NCBI GenBank assembly: GCA_025200525.1 | Contig: CM045762.1 | Span: 22,293,374-22,357,373 of the forward strand | DNA from: Camellia lanceoleosa | Taxonomy: Eukaryota; Streptophyta; Magnoliopsida; Ericales; Theaceae | Direction of reading: 5' to 3' | DNA: 64,000 bases | In this document: positions 11,515-22,126 of the stretch, one piece after another | Numbering within the stretch: position 1 is the stretch's first letter | How the letters are laid out: each line of letters opens with the position of its first letter | Position numbers and translations under genes: made by a program | Notes under the pieces: model-generated | Database searches by the model: none | Seen by the model: the letters and a program-made list of their open reading frames with translations, nothing else | What the model was told of the DNA's origin: nothing

Positions 11515-12260
11515 TTGTGAGAGACAGATAAAGAAGAGAGATAGAGAGAGAGAGAGAAAGAGAGAGAGACAAAGATAGAGTGATGAGCGAGATAGAGAGA
11601 CAAAGTAGTTGCTAAAAGTGTATTTTCTTATAGTGGATCGATAAATCGATAAGGAGCTCGATAAATAGAGAAGATGGGAGTAAGAGAGTGAGCAAGGCGA
11701 ACATAGTGGGGGAGAAATAGACAAATAGACAAGTAGACAGAGAGAGAGAAAAGAGTGATGAGTGAGAGAGAGACAGGGAGAGAGATAGATAGACAGAAAA
11801 AGAGATAGAGAGAGAAAGAGAGAGAGATGAAGGGAGAGAGAGAAACAAGAGATGAGCGAGAGATAGACAAAAAGAGAGAAATAGGTAAAATAGATGAGCA
11901 AGAGAGAGACACAGAAAAGAGAGAGACAGAAAGAGAAGAGAAATGGGCAAGAGAGATAGAGAGAGATAGAAAGATAAGAGAGATGAGCAATAGAGACAGA
12001 GAGAAAAGAAAGATGAGAGAGAGCGAGAGAAGAGAGATGAGAGAGACAGAGAAAGAAAATAGATGGGAGAGATAGAGAGAGAGAGATGAGCGAGAGAGAC
12101 AAAGAGAGAAAACAAATGAGAGAGATAGAGATAAGAGAGATAAGCGAGAATACAGAGAGAAAATGAGAGAAAGAAATGACAAAGAGAGAAAGAAGAGTGA
12201 CGAGTGAAAGAGATAAAGAGAAGAGATAGAGAGACAGGAAGATGAAAAAATGAATGAAAA
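11515..12260 (+). repeat. Long GA-rich polypurine tract
   Basis: For about 740 bp the + strand is nearly all A and G, made of imperfect GAGA, GAGATAGA and GAGACAGA units. The - strand consequently shows three overlapping long frames rich in Ser and Leu, and the + strand shows an Arg/Glu-rich frame. These are products of the repeat composition, not genes. The tract is interrupted once near 11600-11720 by a more ordinary sequence. Confidence 0.9.
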
Positions 12261-12533
12261 GAGAAATGTTATATCAAAGGAGTAAGACGACAAATTATCT
12301 TTTTTACGATTTTTTTATAAAAATAATTTAACAATCTCATCACTAGCCATAATGTAAGAAAAAAGTTGAAAAGGGTATAGGAGTAGATATGGAAGAAGTC
12401 AAAAAGTGGGTTGAGAGAAGTCAATAAATACTGAGTTTTTTTTTTTAAATAAAAAATTTAGAAAATTAAAATTGAGATATTGGAACTCCCACAAAGTTTG
12501 TAAGTTAAAAAACCTCCATTTTCCTTATATAAT

Positions 12534-12535
<2 letters not shown>

Positions 12536-12568
<33 letters not shown>

Positions 12569-12590
12569 TAGATATAGATATAGATAGATT
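12536..12590. repeat. (GATA)n microsatellite
   Basis: About a dozen tandem AGAT tetranucleotides followed by ATATAG hexamers. It sits just before a segment (about 12590-12730) that is repeated at 13795-13930. Confidence 0.95.
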
Positions 12591-12730
12591 GACAAAAATG
12601 TTCGTCTCCAATGAGCTAAAATAATTGGCGCCAACAAGAAAAAAAAAAAATTGGTGCCTCTTTTTTTTTCTGATGAATTTATTTTTTCGTCTCCTATAAT
12701 TTTGAGAAGAATTAAAAGAAACGACAAAAG
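12590..12730. repeat. Copy 1 of a duplicated CACTA-internal segment
   Basis: It contains GTCTCCAATGAGCTAAAATA, then TTGGCGCCAA, then CGTCTCCTATA and AAACGACAAAA, in the same order and orientation as 13795-13930. It is interrupted by A and T homopolymer runs. The motif style (GACGAAA and TTTGTCTC) is that of the subterminal arrays, so it probably belongs to the same element type. Confidence 0.75.
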
Positions 12731-13079
12731 TAATATTTGGTCATGTTTGGGTTACGTTCTAAAACGAAAATAAATTTTATCACCAAATTTTAAAAATGAA
12801 TTATTGAAAACTCCATACTAAACAAGGTAATGTTTTCTATTAATTTTGAAAATTACAAAGTTTTTATTCTTTGTTTCTCTGTATTTTTTCTCACAAAAAA
12901 AAAAAAAAAAGCTACATTAATTATCTTTTTTTTTTCTTTTTTTTTGTGGAGAGAGGTTTTGACCTTCAATTTTTTTGAAATGGGTGTTCTAGACGGAAAT
13001 GGTAGAGTTGGTTCAGACAATGAGAAAAACTGCTTGCGTGCAAGAGGGGCCTTCACTGTGAGAAAGAATAGTAGGTTTG

Positions 13080-13380
13080 CATAGGGTGCCTTCTTGGATA
13101 ATAGCTTCAATGCTGGCATGCACGAAGGGCTTAAGTGTGAGACAGAGGAGAGGGGCTTTAGCGCGAAATAGAAGAAATGGTTTACAGAGTGTCTTCTTGA
13201 GTCACGACTTCAATACTTGTGAGAGAGGAGTATACTCAAGTGCGAGAGAGAAATGAGGGTTTGTAGAAAGTGTCATCTTGGGTCACGACTTCAAGGCCCG
13301 TGGTCTTGTACATGAAAATGAGTGATATCGTCGAGTGTATCTCTTGGGGTCCACAGCTTCAATGCTTGAAACACAAAACC
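13080..13380. repeat. Degenerate tandem repeat of about 90-100 bp
   Basis: Three or four imperfect copies share TGTCTTCTTG or similar, GTCACGACTTCAA, and a following GAGAGAGGAG/AAGTGCGAGAG block (near 13083, 13185 and 13270). I see no coding meaning. Confidence 0.6.
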
Positions 13381-13399
13381 ACGGCATTTTAATAAAGAG

Positions 13400-15258
13400 A
13401 AATGATTAGTGATAAAATATTTTGTATCCTTAAATACCGTAATAAAGAATTTATCATTGGTGATGAAATATTTTTGCCTTCCACTAACCTTATGAGATGA
13501 AAAATATATTCACACGCAATCAATTAGAATTTATTAGTGACGAAATATTTCGTCTTCCACAACTTATTCTTCCGAGACAAAAATATATTTGTCGCCTATT
13601 TAATAGAAAGATGAAATGACATTGTCTCATGATGGAGTGTTTATTGGTGACGAAATATTTTCGCCTTCCATAACTTATCCTTCGCACAAAAATATATTTG
13701 TCGCCTAATAAATGGAAATATGCAACGACATCGTTTAATAGGTATGGAATTTATTGGCAACGAATTACGTTAAGTCACAAAAAATTATATTTTGTGACAA
13801 AAATGTTTGTCTCCAATGAGCTAAAATAATTGGCGCCAATGCAAACGAAATTACGCCTCATTTTTGCACATGAAATTTTGTTTTCGTCTCCTATACTTTT
13901 CAGAAAAATTAAAACAAACGACAAAATTAATATTTCATCATCTTTGATTTAAATTTTAAAACAAAATTTTTTTTGTCACAATAGCCCAGATTTGTTGTAG
14001 TTTTTATTCATTTAAAGGATTTGGTGACAAATTTGGTTTTCCTCTCTAAAATAATACATTTGGAGACGCAAATTATTTCCTCTCTAAAATTTTTTACAAT
14101 GGTGACGACAAATTTCGTCTCCAAATGACGCCAAATCTTCTACCAAATTTTCCAAGGGCGGAAATTGTTTTGTGACAAAAATAAAATTTAGAGACGAATA
14201 AAATTTTCCACCTATTGTTTTATTTGATTTTAAGCATTTGGTGAAAATTTGGTTTTCCTCTTTGAAAATAATACATTTGGAGACGAAATTATTTCCTCTC
14301 TAAAATATTTTATAATGGTGACGACAAATTTCGTCTCCAAATGGCGTAAATCTTCCACCAAATTTTCCAAGGCGGAAATTGTTTTGTGACGAAAAAATAA
14401 AATTTAGAGACGAATAAAATTTTCCACCTATTGTTTTATTTGATTTTAAGCATTTGGTGACGAAATTTGGTTTTCCTCTCTAAAAATAATACATTTGGAG
14501 ACGAAATTATTTCCTCTCTAAAATATTTTACAATGGTGACGACAAATTTCGTGTGCAAAATCCCTCCAAATCTTCCACCAAATTTTCCAAGGCGGAAATT
14601 GGTTTGTGACTAAAATAAAATTTAGAGACGAATAAAATTTTCGTCACTTATTGTTTTATTTGATTTTAAGCATTTGGTGAAAATTTGGTTTTCCTCTGAA
14701 AATATTACATTTGGAGACAATTATTTCCTCTCTAAAATTTTTTACAATGGTGACGACAAATTTCGTCTCCAAAATGGCGCCAAATCTTCTACCAAATTTT
14801 CCAAGAGCGGGAAATTGTTTTGTGACGAAAAATAAAATTTAGAGACGAATAAAATTTTCGTCACCTATTGTTTTATTTGATTTTAAGCATTTGGTGACGA
14901 AATTTGGTTTTCCTCTCTGAAAATAATACATTTGGAGACGAAATTATTTCCTCTCTAAATTTTTTTACAATGGTGACAACAAATTTCGTCTCCAAAATGG
15001 CGCCAAATCTTCCACCAAATTTTTCAAGGGCGGGAAATTGTTTTGTGACGAAAAATAAAATTTAGAGACTAATAAAATTTTCGTCACCTATTGTTTTATT
15101 TGATTTTAAGCATTTTCGTGACGAAATTTGGTTTTCGTCTCTAAAAATAATATAATTGGAGGCGAAATCTTATTTTCATCACTAAAACATGCATATTTGG
15201 AGACTAAATATTTTTTCGTCACGCGTTTTCGTCACCATAGACCTTTTTTGTTGTAGTG
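13400..15258. mobile_element. CACTA element right end with subterminal repeat array
   Basis: Read on the - strand from 15258 the sequence starts CACTACAACAAAAAAGG, a CACTA-type terminal inverted repeat. Inside it lie about five and a half tandem copies of a unit of roughly 215-222 bp (starts near 14023, 14235, 14450, 14670, 14887 and 15110), each packed with GACGAAAT/ATTTCGTC inverted motifs, GGCGCCAAAT and TTTGGAGACGAAAT. Further out (13400-13800) are looser copies of the same motif type. The terminus abuts gypsy coding sequence at 15259 without a gap, so this element inserted into Tat element 1. The other end and the TSD partner lie outside the window or are lost. No transposase gene was found, so a non-autonomous element is likely. 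Confidence 0.8.
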
Positions 15259-16302
15259 GATGGCAGAATTTGGGTATGTGTGGATTTCAGGGATTTGAAC
15301 AGGGCCAGTCCGAACGATGACTTTCCCTTGCCACATATCGACGAATTGGTAGATTTCACAGCGGGGCATGCTTTGCTCTCATTCATGAATGGCTTTTCAG
15401 GCTATAATCAGATAGTAATGGCACCCGAAGACCGAGAGAAGACTGCTTTTACCACCCCGTGGGGTACATATTGCTGCAGAGTAATGCTGTTTGGGCTGAA
15501 GAACGCTGGGGCTACATATCAACGGGCCGCAACCACAATATTACATGACATGATCCACAAAGAGGTTGAGGTGTATGTGGACGACATGATTGTCAAGTCC
15601 AAAGAAAGAGAGGGCCACTACACCGCCTTGCAAAAGTTCTTCCAAAGGATCAGGGAATTTAGGCTGCGGCTGAATCCCCAAAAATGTACGTTTGGTGTTA
15701 CAGCGGGAAAAATGCTGGGATTTCTGATTACACAAAGGGGCATCGAGGTCGACCCTTCCAAAATCAAGGCCATCTTAGAAATGCCACCACCAATGACTGA
15801 AAAGGAGGTGCGAGGCTTTCTGGGTAAAGTGCAATTCATAAGGCGGTTTATCTCAAAACTAACCTTAACTTGTGAACCACTTTTTGGTCTTCTGAAGAAA
15901 GGAAAGAAGTTCCATTGGGATGGCCGATGCCAAGCTGCATTTGAACAGATTAAAGAGTATTTACAGAATCCACCCGTGTTGTCACCACCAAAGCTGGGAA
16001 GACCGTTGATATTGTATCTGTCAGTAACCGGGACTACAATGGGCTGTATGCTCGCACAAGAATCAGAAGATAAAGTGGAAAGGGCCATCTACTATCTGAG
16101 CAAGAAGATGCTCGATTACGAGACCCGCTACACTCCGCTGGAGAAGGCTTGTTTGGCCTTGGTATGGGCTACTAGGAAGCTGTGGCACTACCTGTTAGCT
16201 CACTCTGTAATGTTGGTTTCACGACTTGATCCCATCAAATATCTTTTCGAGAAACCAGCACTTACGGGTAGGCTAGCTCGCTGGTCGTTGCTCCGAATTT
16301 GA
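15259..16302 (+). pseudogene. Tat element 1 reverse transcriptase / RNase H
   Basis: The frame continues from the CACTA junction and starts in the middle of RT at DGRIWVCVDFRDLN. It contains the palm motif VEVYVDDMIVKS (catalytic YVDD at about residue 107) and then the Ty3-type RNase H, with VERAIYYLSKKMLDYETRYT and LEKACLALVWATRKLW. The same frame in element 2 continues past the corresponding position into the second RNase H. Here a small deletion near 16280-16300 shifts the frame and ends it at 16302. The first Met in the frame is not a true start. Confidence 0.9.
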
Positions 16303-16340
16303 CCTCAAGTATGTGACGCAAGTCCGTAAAAGGAGAAGCG

Positions 16341-17231
16341 ATGCCAGAGTTCCTTGCCGACCACCCGGTTGAAGGGGATGAAGCGGTTGAGTACCTATTC
16401 CCAGATGAAGATATTCTGCACATCGAAGATGAAACTTGGACGATGTACTTTGACGGAGCGTCAAATCAATACGGGTATGGGATAGGGGTGTTGCTGATAG
16501 CGCCTGACGATTCCCGTATCCCTTTAGCATTTAAGCTCCGGTTCAAAGTCTCGAACAATGAGGTAGAGTATGAGGCATGTATTGCCGGTCTAGAAGCTGC
16601 CCTGGAACTAGGGGCAAGGCGATTGGACGTCATTGGGGATTCGAACCTAGTTGTGTCTCAAGCTAAAGGAGATTGGAAAGTAAAAGAGGAAAAAATGATA
16701 ACTTACCACCAGACCTTGGATTTGTTAATTCCTTGGTTTGAAAAGCTAAATTTCACTCACCTAGTGAGAGAGAACAACAGGTTTGCAGATTCGCTAGCAA
16801 CTCTATCTTCCATGATAGACATCCCATCTGGGGTTCGGATGCGTCCAGTCATTATTGACCAGAAATTTGCACCTGCCTACGAGTCAATCTCTGCCATAGA
16901 TGAAGTGCAGGATAACAACCCTTGGTATCACGATATATGGAACTTCTTGGAAAAGGAGGCATATCCATCAGGGGCAAATGCCAAGGACAAGAGGGCAATT
17001 AGAAGAATGGCTGTTCAGTTTATCATCTGCGGGGGTAAGTTATACAAAAGAGGTCATCTGGGAATGCACAAGCTGTGTGTGGAAGCCGAAAAGTCGAAGC
17101 GCCTGATGGAGGCCATCCATGGAGGAGAATGTGGGGCACATATGAATGGGGTGATGCTGGCACGAAAGATCCTCAGACAAGGCTACTATTGGTCTACCGT
17201 GGAGGAAGATTGTATCGGCTTTGTTCGGTGA
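16341..17231 (+). pseudogene. Tat element 1 second RNase H and integrase zinc finger
   Basis: After the frameshift the frame resumes at EFLADHP and enters an archaeal-type RNase H: TWTMYFDGASNQYGYGIGVL, NNEVEYEACIAGLEAALELG and DSNLVVSQAKGDW carry the usual acidic residues. The C-terminal third is the integrase HHCC zinc-binding region (AIHGGECGAHMN, then the CHKCQ cysteines just past the end). A TGA at 17229-17231 stands where element 2 has Gln directly before the Cys pair, so the frame stops inside the zinc finger. Confidence 0.9.
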
Positions 17232-18104
17232 TGCCACAAATGCCAGATTCACGCAAACCGCATGAACATCCCGCCGTCAAAGCTGTACAACATGACATCG
17301 CCATGGCCATTTTCAGTTTGGGGGATCGATGTGATTGGGACTGTTACCCCGAAGGGGTCGAATGGGCATGAGTATATCTTAGTAGCAATAGATTACTTTA
17401 CAAAGTGGATCGAGGCCCAATCTTATGCCGTGTTGAAGACTTCGCATGTCGCAAAGTTTATCAGAAACAACATTATCTGCCGTTATGGAGTCCCGAATGA
17501 GATCATTTCGGGCAATGGTTCTCACTTCAAGAAGGAGGTGATTGACTTGTTGGAAAAGTATAATGTGGCTTTTCATAAGTCATCCACGTATCGGCCGCAG
17601 ACCAACGGAGCAGTTGAGGCCGCCAACAAAAACATCAAACACATACTGCAGAAGATGGTGGAAACCTATCGGGACTGGCCAGATAAGTTGCCGTTTGCTC
17701 TGTGGGGCTACCGAACTTCAATTAGAACTTCTACCGGGGCAACTCCGTATTCCTTGGTATATGGGATGGAGGCCGTTCTACCCATAGAGATTGAGGTTCC
17801 GTCTTTACGAGTACTGGCTGAGTGTCAGATAGCTGAGGCAGATTGGCAGCAGAGCAGATTCGAGGAACTCATGCTCTTTGATGAAAGGAGATTAAAAGCA
17901 CTGTACCATGTCCAAGGATATCAACGCAGAATCGCCCGGGCTTTTAACAAGAAGGTTAAGTCCAGGAATTTGAAGGAAGGAGATTTGGTGCTCAAAGACA
18001 ACCGAGCTCCCATCCACGACCCAAGGGGCAAGTTCAGACCTAATTGGACGGGTCCCTATATCATCAAGTCTATCCGTCGTGGAGCTGTGGTTCGATGGAC
18101 CTAG
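17232..18104 (+). pseudogene. Tat element 1 integrase core, catalytic Asp lost
   Basis: The frame continues with the CHKCQIHANRMN zinc-finger cysteines and the DDE core. The first catalytic Asp is present in WGIDVIG. The second is changed: IISGNGSHF, where element 2 has IISDNGSHF. The Glu is present in TNGAVEAANKN. A C-terminal region with NLKEGDLVLK and WTGPYIIK follows. A frameshift near 18090 ends the frame at 18104, before the tail that element 2 retains. Integrase would insert cDNA into the genome; this copy cannot. Confidence 0.9.
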
Positions 18105-18843
18105 ATGGCCTAGAGTTCTCCCAACCGATCAACATGGACAAGTTGAAGAAATATCACCGAGAGGTTCGCTAGGGCGAAAACCCAAGGGCGACCTAGGCAA
18201 AATTCAGAGCACAAAAAATAGAAAATATAAAAACCGAGCTCAAGAAGGTTGAAAACCCGCAAAGGGCGGCCTTGGCAAAAGTTAGAGCGCAAAAGGAGAG
18301 TGAAAATACTCGAGTGAACCCAAGCCTGAACTACGTAAGGCTTGATTCCCATCTTTGGGATACGTAGGCAGCTTCATCCTGAAGTTCAGCCATAAACTTT
18401 TCCCCGATCAACTTTGTCCATTTGATCATCTTCGTCACCTTTGTCCATCAGCATTTGTCGCAATCTCCGGTATAGTGCTATTCAGACTAGGGGCAACTTT
18501 CCGTTGCCGTGGAAGTGCCGCGGTACCATTCAGACAAGGGGCAACTTTCCAGTTGCTAGGATCCGGGTTTGTACATCTCGGACAGATCTCGAGCGTGTCG
18601 ATTGATCCATATCGAAAATAGTTTTGAAAATTTTTAATGAAGATGACTTTGTTCAAATAAATCTTTTTACAGCTAAGACCATTTCTGGACCAAAAGGGAA
18701 AATTTTCAGTACCACAACCTTCAATTTCATTGATTTCAAATAGAGTTCTCTTGCTCTTGCATACAATTGAAGTTGCTTTTTATTACATTCATAAAGAAAA
18801 CTTGAAAGTACTAATAAAGCAATAAATCCGGGGCATGGTCAAG
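18105..18843 (+). other. Tat element 1 spacer between pol and antisense gene
   Basis: The stretch is non-coding and matches 55811-56430 in element 2 (opposite strand). It contains two copies of a GGGGCAACTTTCC block (about 18490 and 18540), of which the second can form a hairpin with GTTGC, and a GGGATACGTAGGCA block near 18356. The 3' ends of pol (+) and of the antisense gene (-) converge here, so this is presumably where both transcripts terminate. Confidence 0.75.
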
Positions 18844-20134
18844 TCAAATGTCCCTGCGCCCCCTCCCAGAGCTGGTCGAAGCCTCTGATGCCAAAGTGGG
18901 CCCCTCCTGTGCCTCTTCATTAAGCCAATCCAAGCACTCATCAGACAAAGTGCAACTGAAAGCGGGAGCGGGGGCCAGGAGCTCTCTCGTCCTCCATGCT
19001 GTGGCATACCTGGCCAGCTGTGCGCCTCGAATCGGGAATGTAACCGGGTACTCTATCCCTTCCGGCGGACAAGTCTGATTATGACCAAACTGGCGCAGGA
19101 TACGGAATGGGAAGTAGAAGACACAGTGAGTCAAGCCAATCAATTGGATCCCGGGTTGACGGGTCATGCTGTAACTCATCATTGGGAGATTGAGCCAAGG
19201 GCACCGCCAAGCAATGCGGTCTGCGGACAAACTGCACATCCATTCAAACCACCAACCCTCATCAAGGGCGTCAACTAGGCGTTGCCTGAAGAAGTAGCCA
19301 CGAGCTGAATATGCTGGGCAAGAGTCCACAACCTTCAGTTTATCCATTAACCACACCTGGGGAGGGATAAAAAATGAGGGAATAAAGAATAGAGAGAAGT
19401 ACGATGAGAGAAAAAGTGAGAAAGGGTTTTTGTGAGAAAAACCGAGCCTGAGGGCCGAGTGGTGTGAGCAAACATAAAATGTGAGATGGGGTGGGAAACA
19501 TTACCTGCAGTAATAGTGGACTCCCTGCTAATCTGATCGTCTCTCGACGATAAAAGGCGTCTAAGCCCAGCAGTGTCTCAGCCAGGACCATGGCAATGCA
19601 GCTTTTGCCCTCCTTCAAGCCTTGGGCAACTTCAATCAACCGGACACTGGGCCCTCCGAAACCAGAGACGAATAGAAAATGGGAAAGCAAACATAGACAG
19701 AGGGCGTGTCGCCGGAAGCCTTGCCAGCGATGGTTGCCGCGATCACCAGTCTCGGAAAAACGACAAACCAAGCTCGGAACATCTAATGTCCCGTCACAAA
19801 TTAGAGAACGAGCATCGGGCATTGAGAGCCCACACATTTGCCCTAAGGATTGAGCATGGCCAAAACGAAGTTGGGGCAGGATCTCCTCATTGCGCCCAAA
19901 TTCCATTAGAGCTTGGAAATCTTCAAAAGTGGGACACACCTCTTGCCCGCTAAAGCTAAAGACATGTGTCACCGGGTTCTAGAACCTTGCCGCGGCATGG
20001 AGGAATGGAAAATGCAGCGGGGTACGGCGCAAAGTGAATAGTGCGTTTATGCCGAAAGCCCAGAAATTCAGCTTTTCCGAGCCATCCAAGTTGATAATCC
20101 AAGTTGCGAGATTTTGGGCAAGAAATTCTTCCAT
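18844..20134 (-). pseudogene. Antisense DUF7745-family gene in Tat element 1
   Basis: A two-exon gene on the strand opposite to pol. Exon 1 runs from an ATG at 20134 to 19505 and ends at a GTAATG donor. The intron ends with CTCCCCAG, and exon 2 runs from 19356 to a TGA at 18844. The product starts MEEFLAQN and contains THVFSFSGQEVCPTFEDFQA, a WLMDKLKVVDSCPAYSARGY block at the exon junction, IAWRCPWLNL and FRILRQFGHNQTCPP, the order and motifs of the plant DUF7745 family, related to the plant mobile domain. One TAG near 19976 interrupts exon 1 where the element 2 copy has Trp (ARFWN). The start is chosen by homology with element 2 (ATG 39119). Its molecular function is unknown. A GCCGRYCGGC palindrome cluster lies just upstream. 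Confidence 0.8.
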
Positions 20135-20224
20135 TTGGAGTAAATCAATGTGGAAATAAAGAAAACCACGAAGTTGAGACCCTTTTGAAGAAGATAAGGT
20201 TGAGTGAAGGACAGATGTCAACAT

Positions 20225-20365
20225 TCTGCGGGTGCTGACATTTTAAGTGCCGACCGGCCAACTATAGTGCCAACAGGCCATCTGTTTTGGCCGGTGGATC
20301 ATCTTTTCGGCCGATGGCCATTCCTCAAGGCCGGTAGCCTTTCTGCTCGGCCGGTGGTTCTCTTC
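20225..20365 (-). promoter_or_regulatory. Palindrome cluster upstream of antisense DUF7745 gene
   Basis: Within 140 bp there are several copies of GCCGACCGGCC, GGCCGGTGG and related inverted motifs with core GCCGRYCGGC. They begin about 90 bp before the DUF7745 ATG. The same cluster type stands before the element 2 DUF7745 and PMD genes and in the LTRs. I infer a promoter role from position only. Confidence 0.55.
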
Positions 20366-20619
20366 CTTGCCCTCTGAGCTATTTATGCTAGGAATTTGGA
20401 AAATCCCACCACTTCCAATACCCTCCAGTGATCAATTCTTACGAGGGCGTGCCCATTTGCTTATCGAGTTGTTGCATATTTGCTTATCGAGTTGTAATTG
20501 GTTTACTACCTGATTATTACGATGCGATGCTTTGTTTTCAAAACACAGTTTCAATTTCAGTCACATTGTTGTGTGAGGCCTTGCGATGCGATGCATAGAA
20601 CGCGCAAATGTAACACCTT

Positions 20620-20810
20620 TTGAACAAACGGCTGTTTCATTTCCATCATATGTTTTACAAAAAACAACACATGCTTTTGAGAAATAAAGCCTGCCCGAGG
20701 TAGTGCAATGTGCTTAAACTCCTAGTAAAAAGGAAAGTAAAGCAGGAGAATAGCAGGGTAGCAGAGTGCTGGGTTTGACACCGGTAACCTCCCCCTTTCG
20801 ATCATCATAC
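20620..20810 (-). other. Remnant flanks of a deleted antisense PMD gene
   Basis: 20620-20760 aligns with the 3'-trailer of the PMD gene of element 2 (reverse complement of about 38350-38520; shared blocks include AAAACCTGCC, CAATGTGC and CCAGTAAAAA). Directly after it, from about 20805, the sequence aligns with the region just upstream of that gene's palindrome cluster (about 34918 downwards). The roughly 3.4 kb PMD transcription unit between these points is therefore missing in element 1. Confidence 0.6.
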
Positions 20811-21059
20811 CTTTTGCGCCCTTGTTCGGGTCAATCGTGTGATTTGGCACCTTTATCACTTAAGGCAGTCCAAGAAATTGCACCTTCAGAACATAAATGG
20901 AGCTTCGAGTTGACCTCGTACCACAACTTTTGTGAGCAATGCTCGGGACATGCGAAGGATGTCCCTTCCCGTATCCTTTTATATCTTGTGAATTCTCTAA
21001 ATTATTTCAATTATACTGAGTTGCAGTACGTTGCATTCCAGCATCATGTTTGCCATGAT

Positions 21060-21665
21060 CAATTTCAAGTTCTTCCCTATATACACATTGCATTGTATGC
21101 GTGCTTTGCTTTACTGATATGTGTTCAAGTTCTTTTCTATACACATTGCATTGTATGCGTGCTTTGCTTTACTGATATGTGTTCAAATTTCTCTATATAC
21201 ACATTGCATTGTATGCGTGCTTTGCTTTACTGATATGTGTTCAAACTTCTCTATATACACATTGCATTGTATGTGTGCTTTGCTTTACTGATATGTGTTC
21301 AAGTTCTTTTCTATACACATTGCATTGTATGCGTGCATTGCTTTACTGATATGTGTTCAAACTTCTCTATATACACATTGCATTGTATGCGTGCTTTGCT
21401 TTACTGATATGTGTTCAAGTTCTTTTCTATACACATTGCATTGTATGCGTGCATTGCTTTACTGATATGTGTACAAACTTCTCTATATACACATTGCATT
21501 GTATGCGTGCATTGCTTTACTGATATGTGTCCAAGTTCCTTTATATATACACATTGTGTGCACATGTGCATTGCTTTACTCACATGTGTTCAAGTTCTCC
21601 TTCCATACACATTGCGTGCATACGTGCATTGCTTTACTCACATGTGTTCAATCCTACCATCTTGC
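21060..21665 (+). repeat. Tandem repeat in the 3' untranslated region of Tat element 1
   Basis: About ten copies of a 58-60 bp unit with ACACATTGCATTGTATGCGTG, CTTTACTGATATGTGTTCAA and TTCTCTATAT. Open frames across the array (up to 305 codons, 21411-22328) are rich in His, Cys, Ile and Leu and merely reflect the repeat. Arrays at this position are typical of Tat-group elements. Element 2 has a different repeat at the equivalent place (34200-34560). Confidence 0.9.
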
Positions 21666-22112
21666 TGCACACATTGCATACATTGTCACACACTTTCAAC
21701 TGCCTTGTCATGCATGTTGCTAACAATATTGTACCTGTTAAGTTTGCTTTCTTTGCAGGCACGATATTGTATGTACGGCTCATTTGAGGCCGGTGCAACC
21801 GGACGAGCCGCACAGGTATGGTATCCTCCGAGTGAGACGCACAGAGAATTGCATAATTCTCTTACATCCCTTCTACAGTGTAGTCTATTGCATATGCTAG
21901 CTTACAACTGTTGCATGCATGCTTCATTACAGCTTTCTTTGCATTATCATAAGTTATGCTCGGCTTCTTGCATTGTCTTGCATTTCGCCCCTGCCTTCGG
22001 GCACATACCTTGTTTGTCTTGCATGTTTGTCCAAGTCTTCGGCCTTGTCAAAATGGGTCGTCTCTGGGCTTTGACATTCACTCCCGTCATTGTTATGACC
22101 TCCGAGTTCTGT

Positions 22113-22126
22113 CAAAGAGGGGCAAC
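22113..22126 (+). promoter_or_regulatory. Polypurine tract of Tat element 1
   Basis: CAAAGAGGGGCAAC lies immediately before the TG of the 3' LTR. The same tract, CAAAGAGGGGCAAT, precedes the LTR in element 2. This is the primer site for plus-strand DNA synthesis. Confidence 0.9.

Noticed and set aside
11509..12293. Three overlapping long open frames (167-221 codons) on the - strand, and an 82-codon Arg/Glu-rich frame on +
   Set aside because: They are direct consequences of the GA-rich tract; Ser/Leu-only composition, all frames open, no domain.
8794..15258. One 6.5-kb CACTA element bounded by the 8794 and 15258 termini
   Set aside because: Flanking triplets differ (AAA and GAT), terminal repeats match only partly, and gypsy RT sequence is not found left of 8794.
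18355..18656. Open frames of 73-88 codons on both strands
   Set aside because: In the spacer after pol; they span a duplicated GGGGCAACTTTCC block and are not conserved in element 2.
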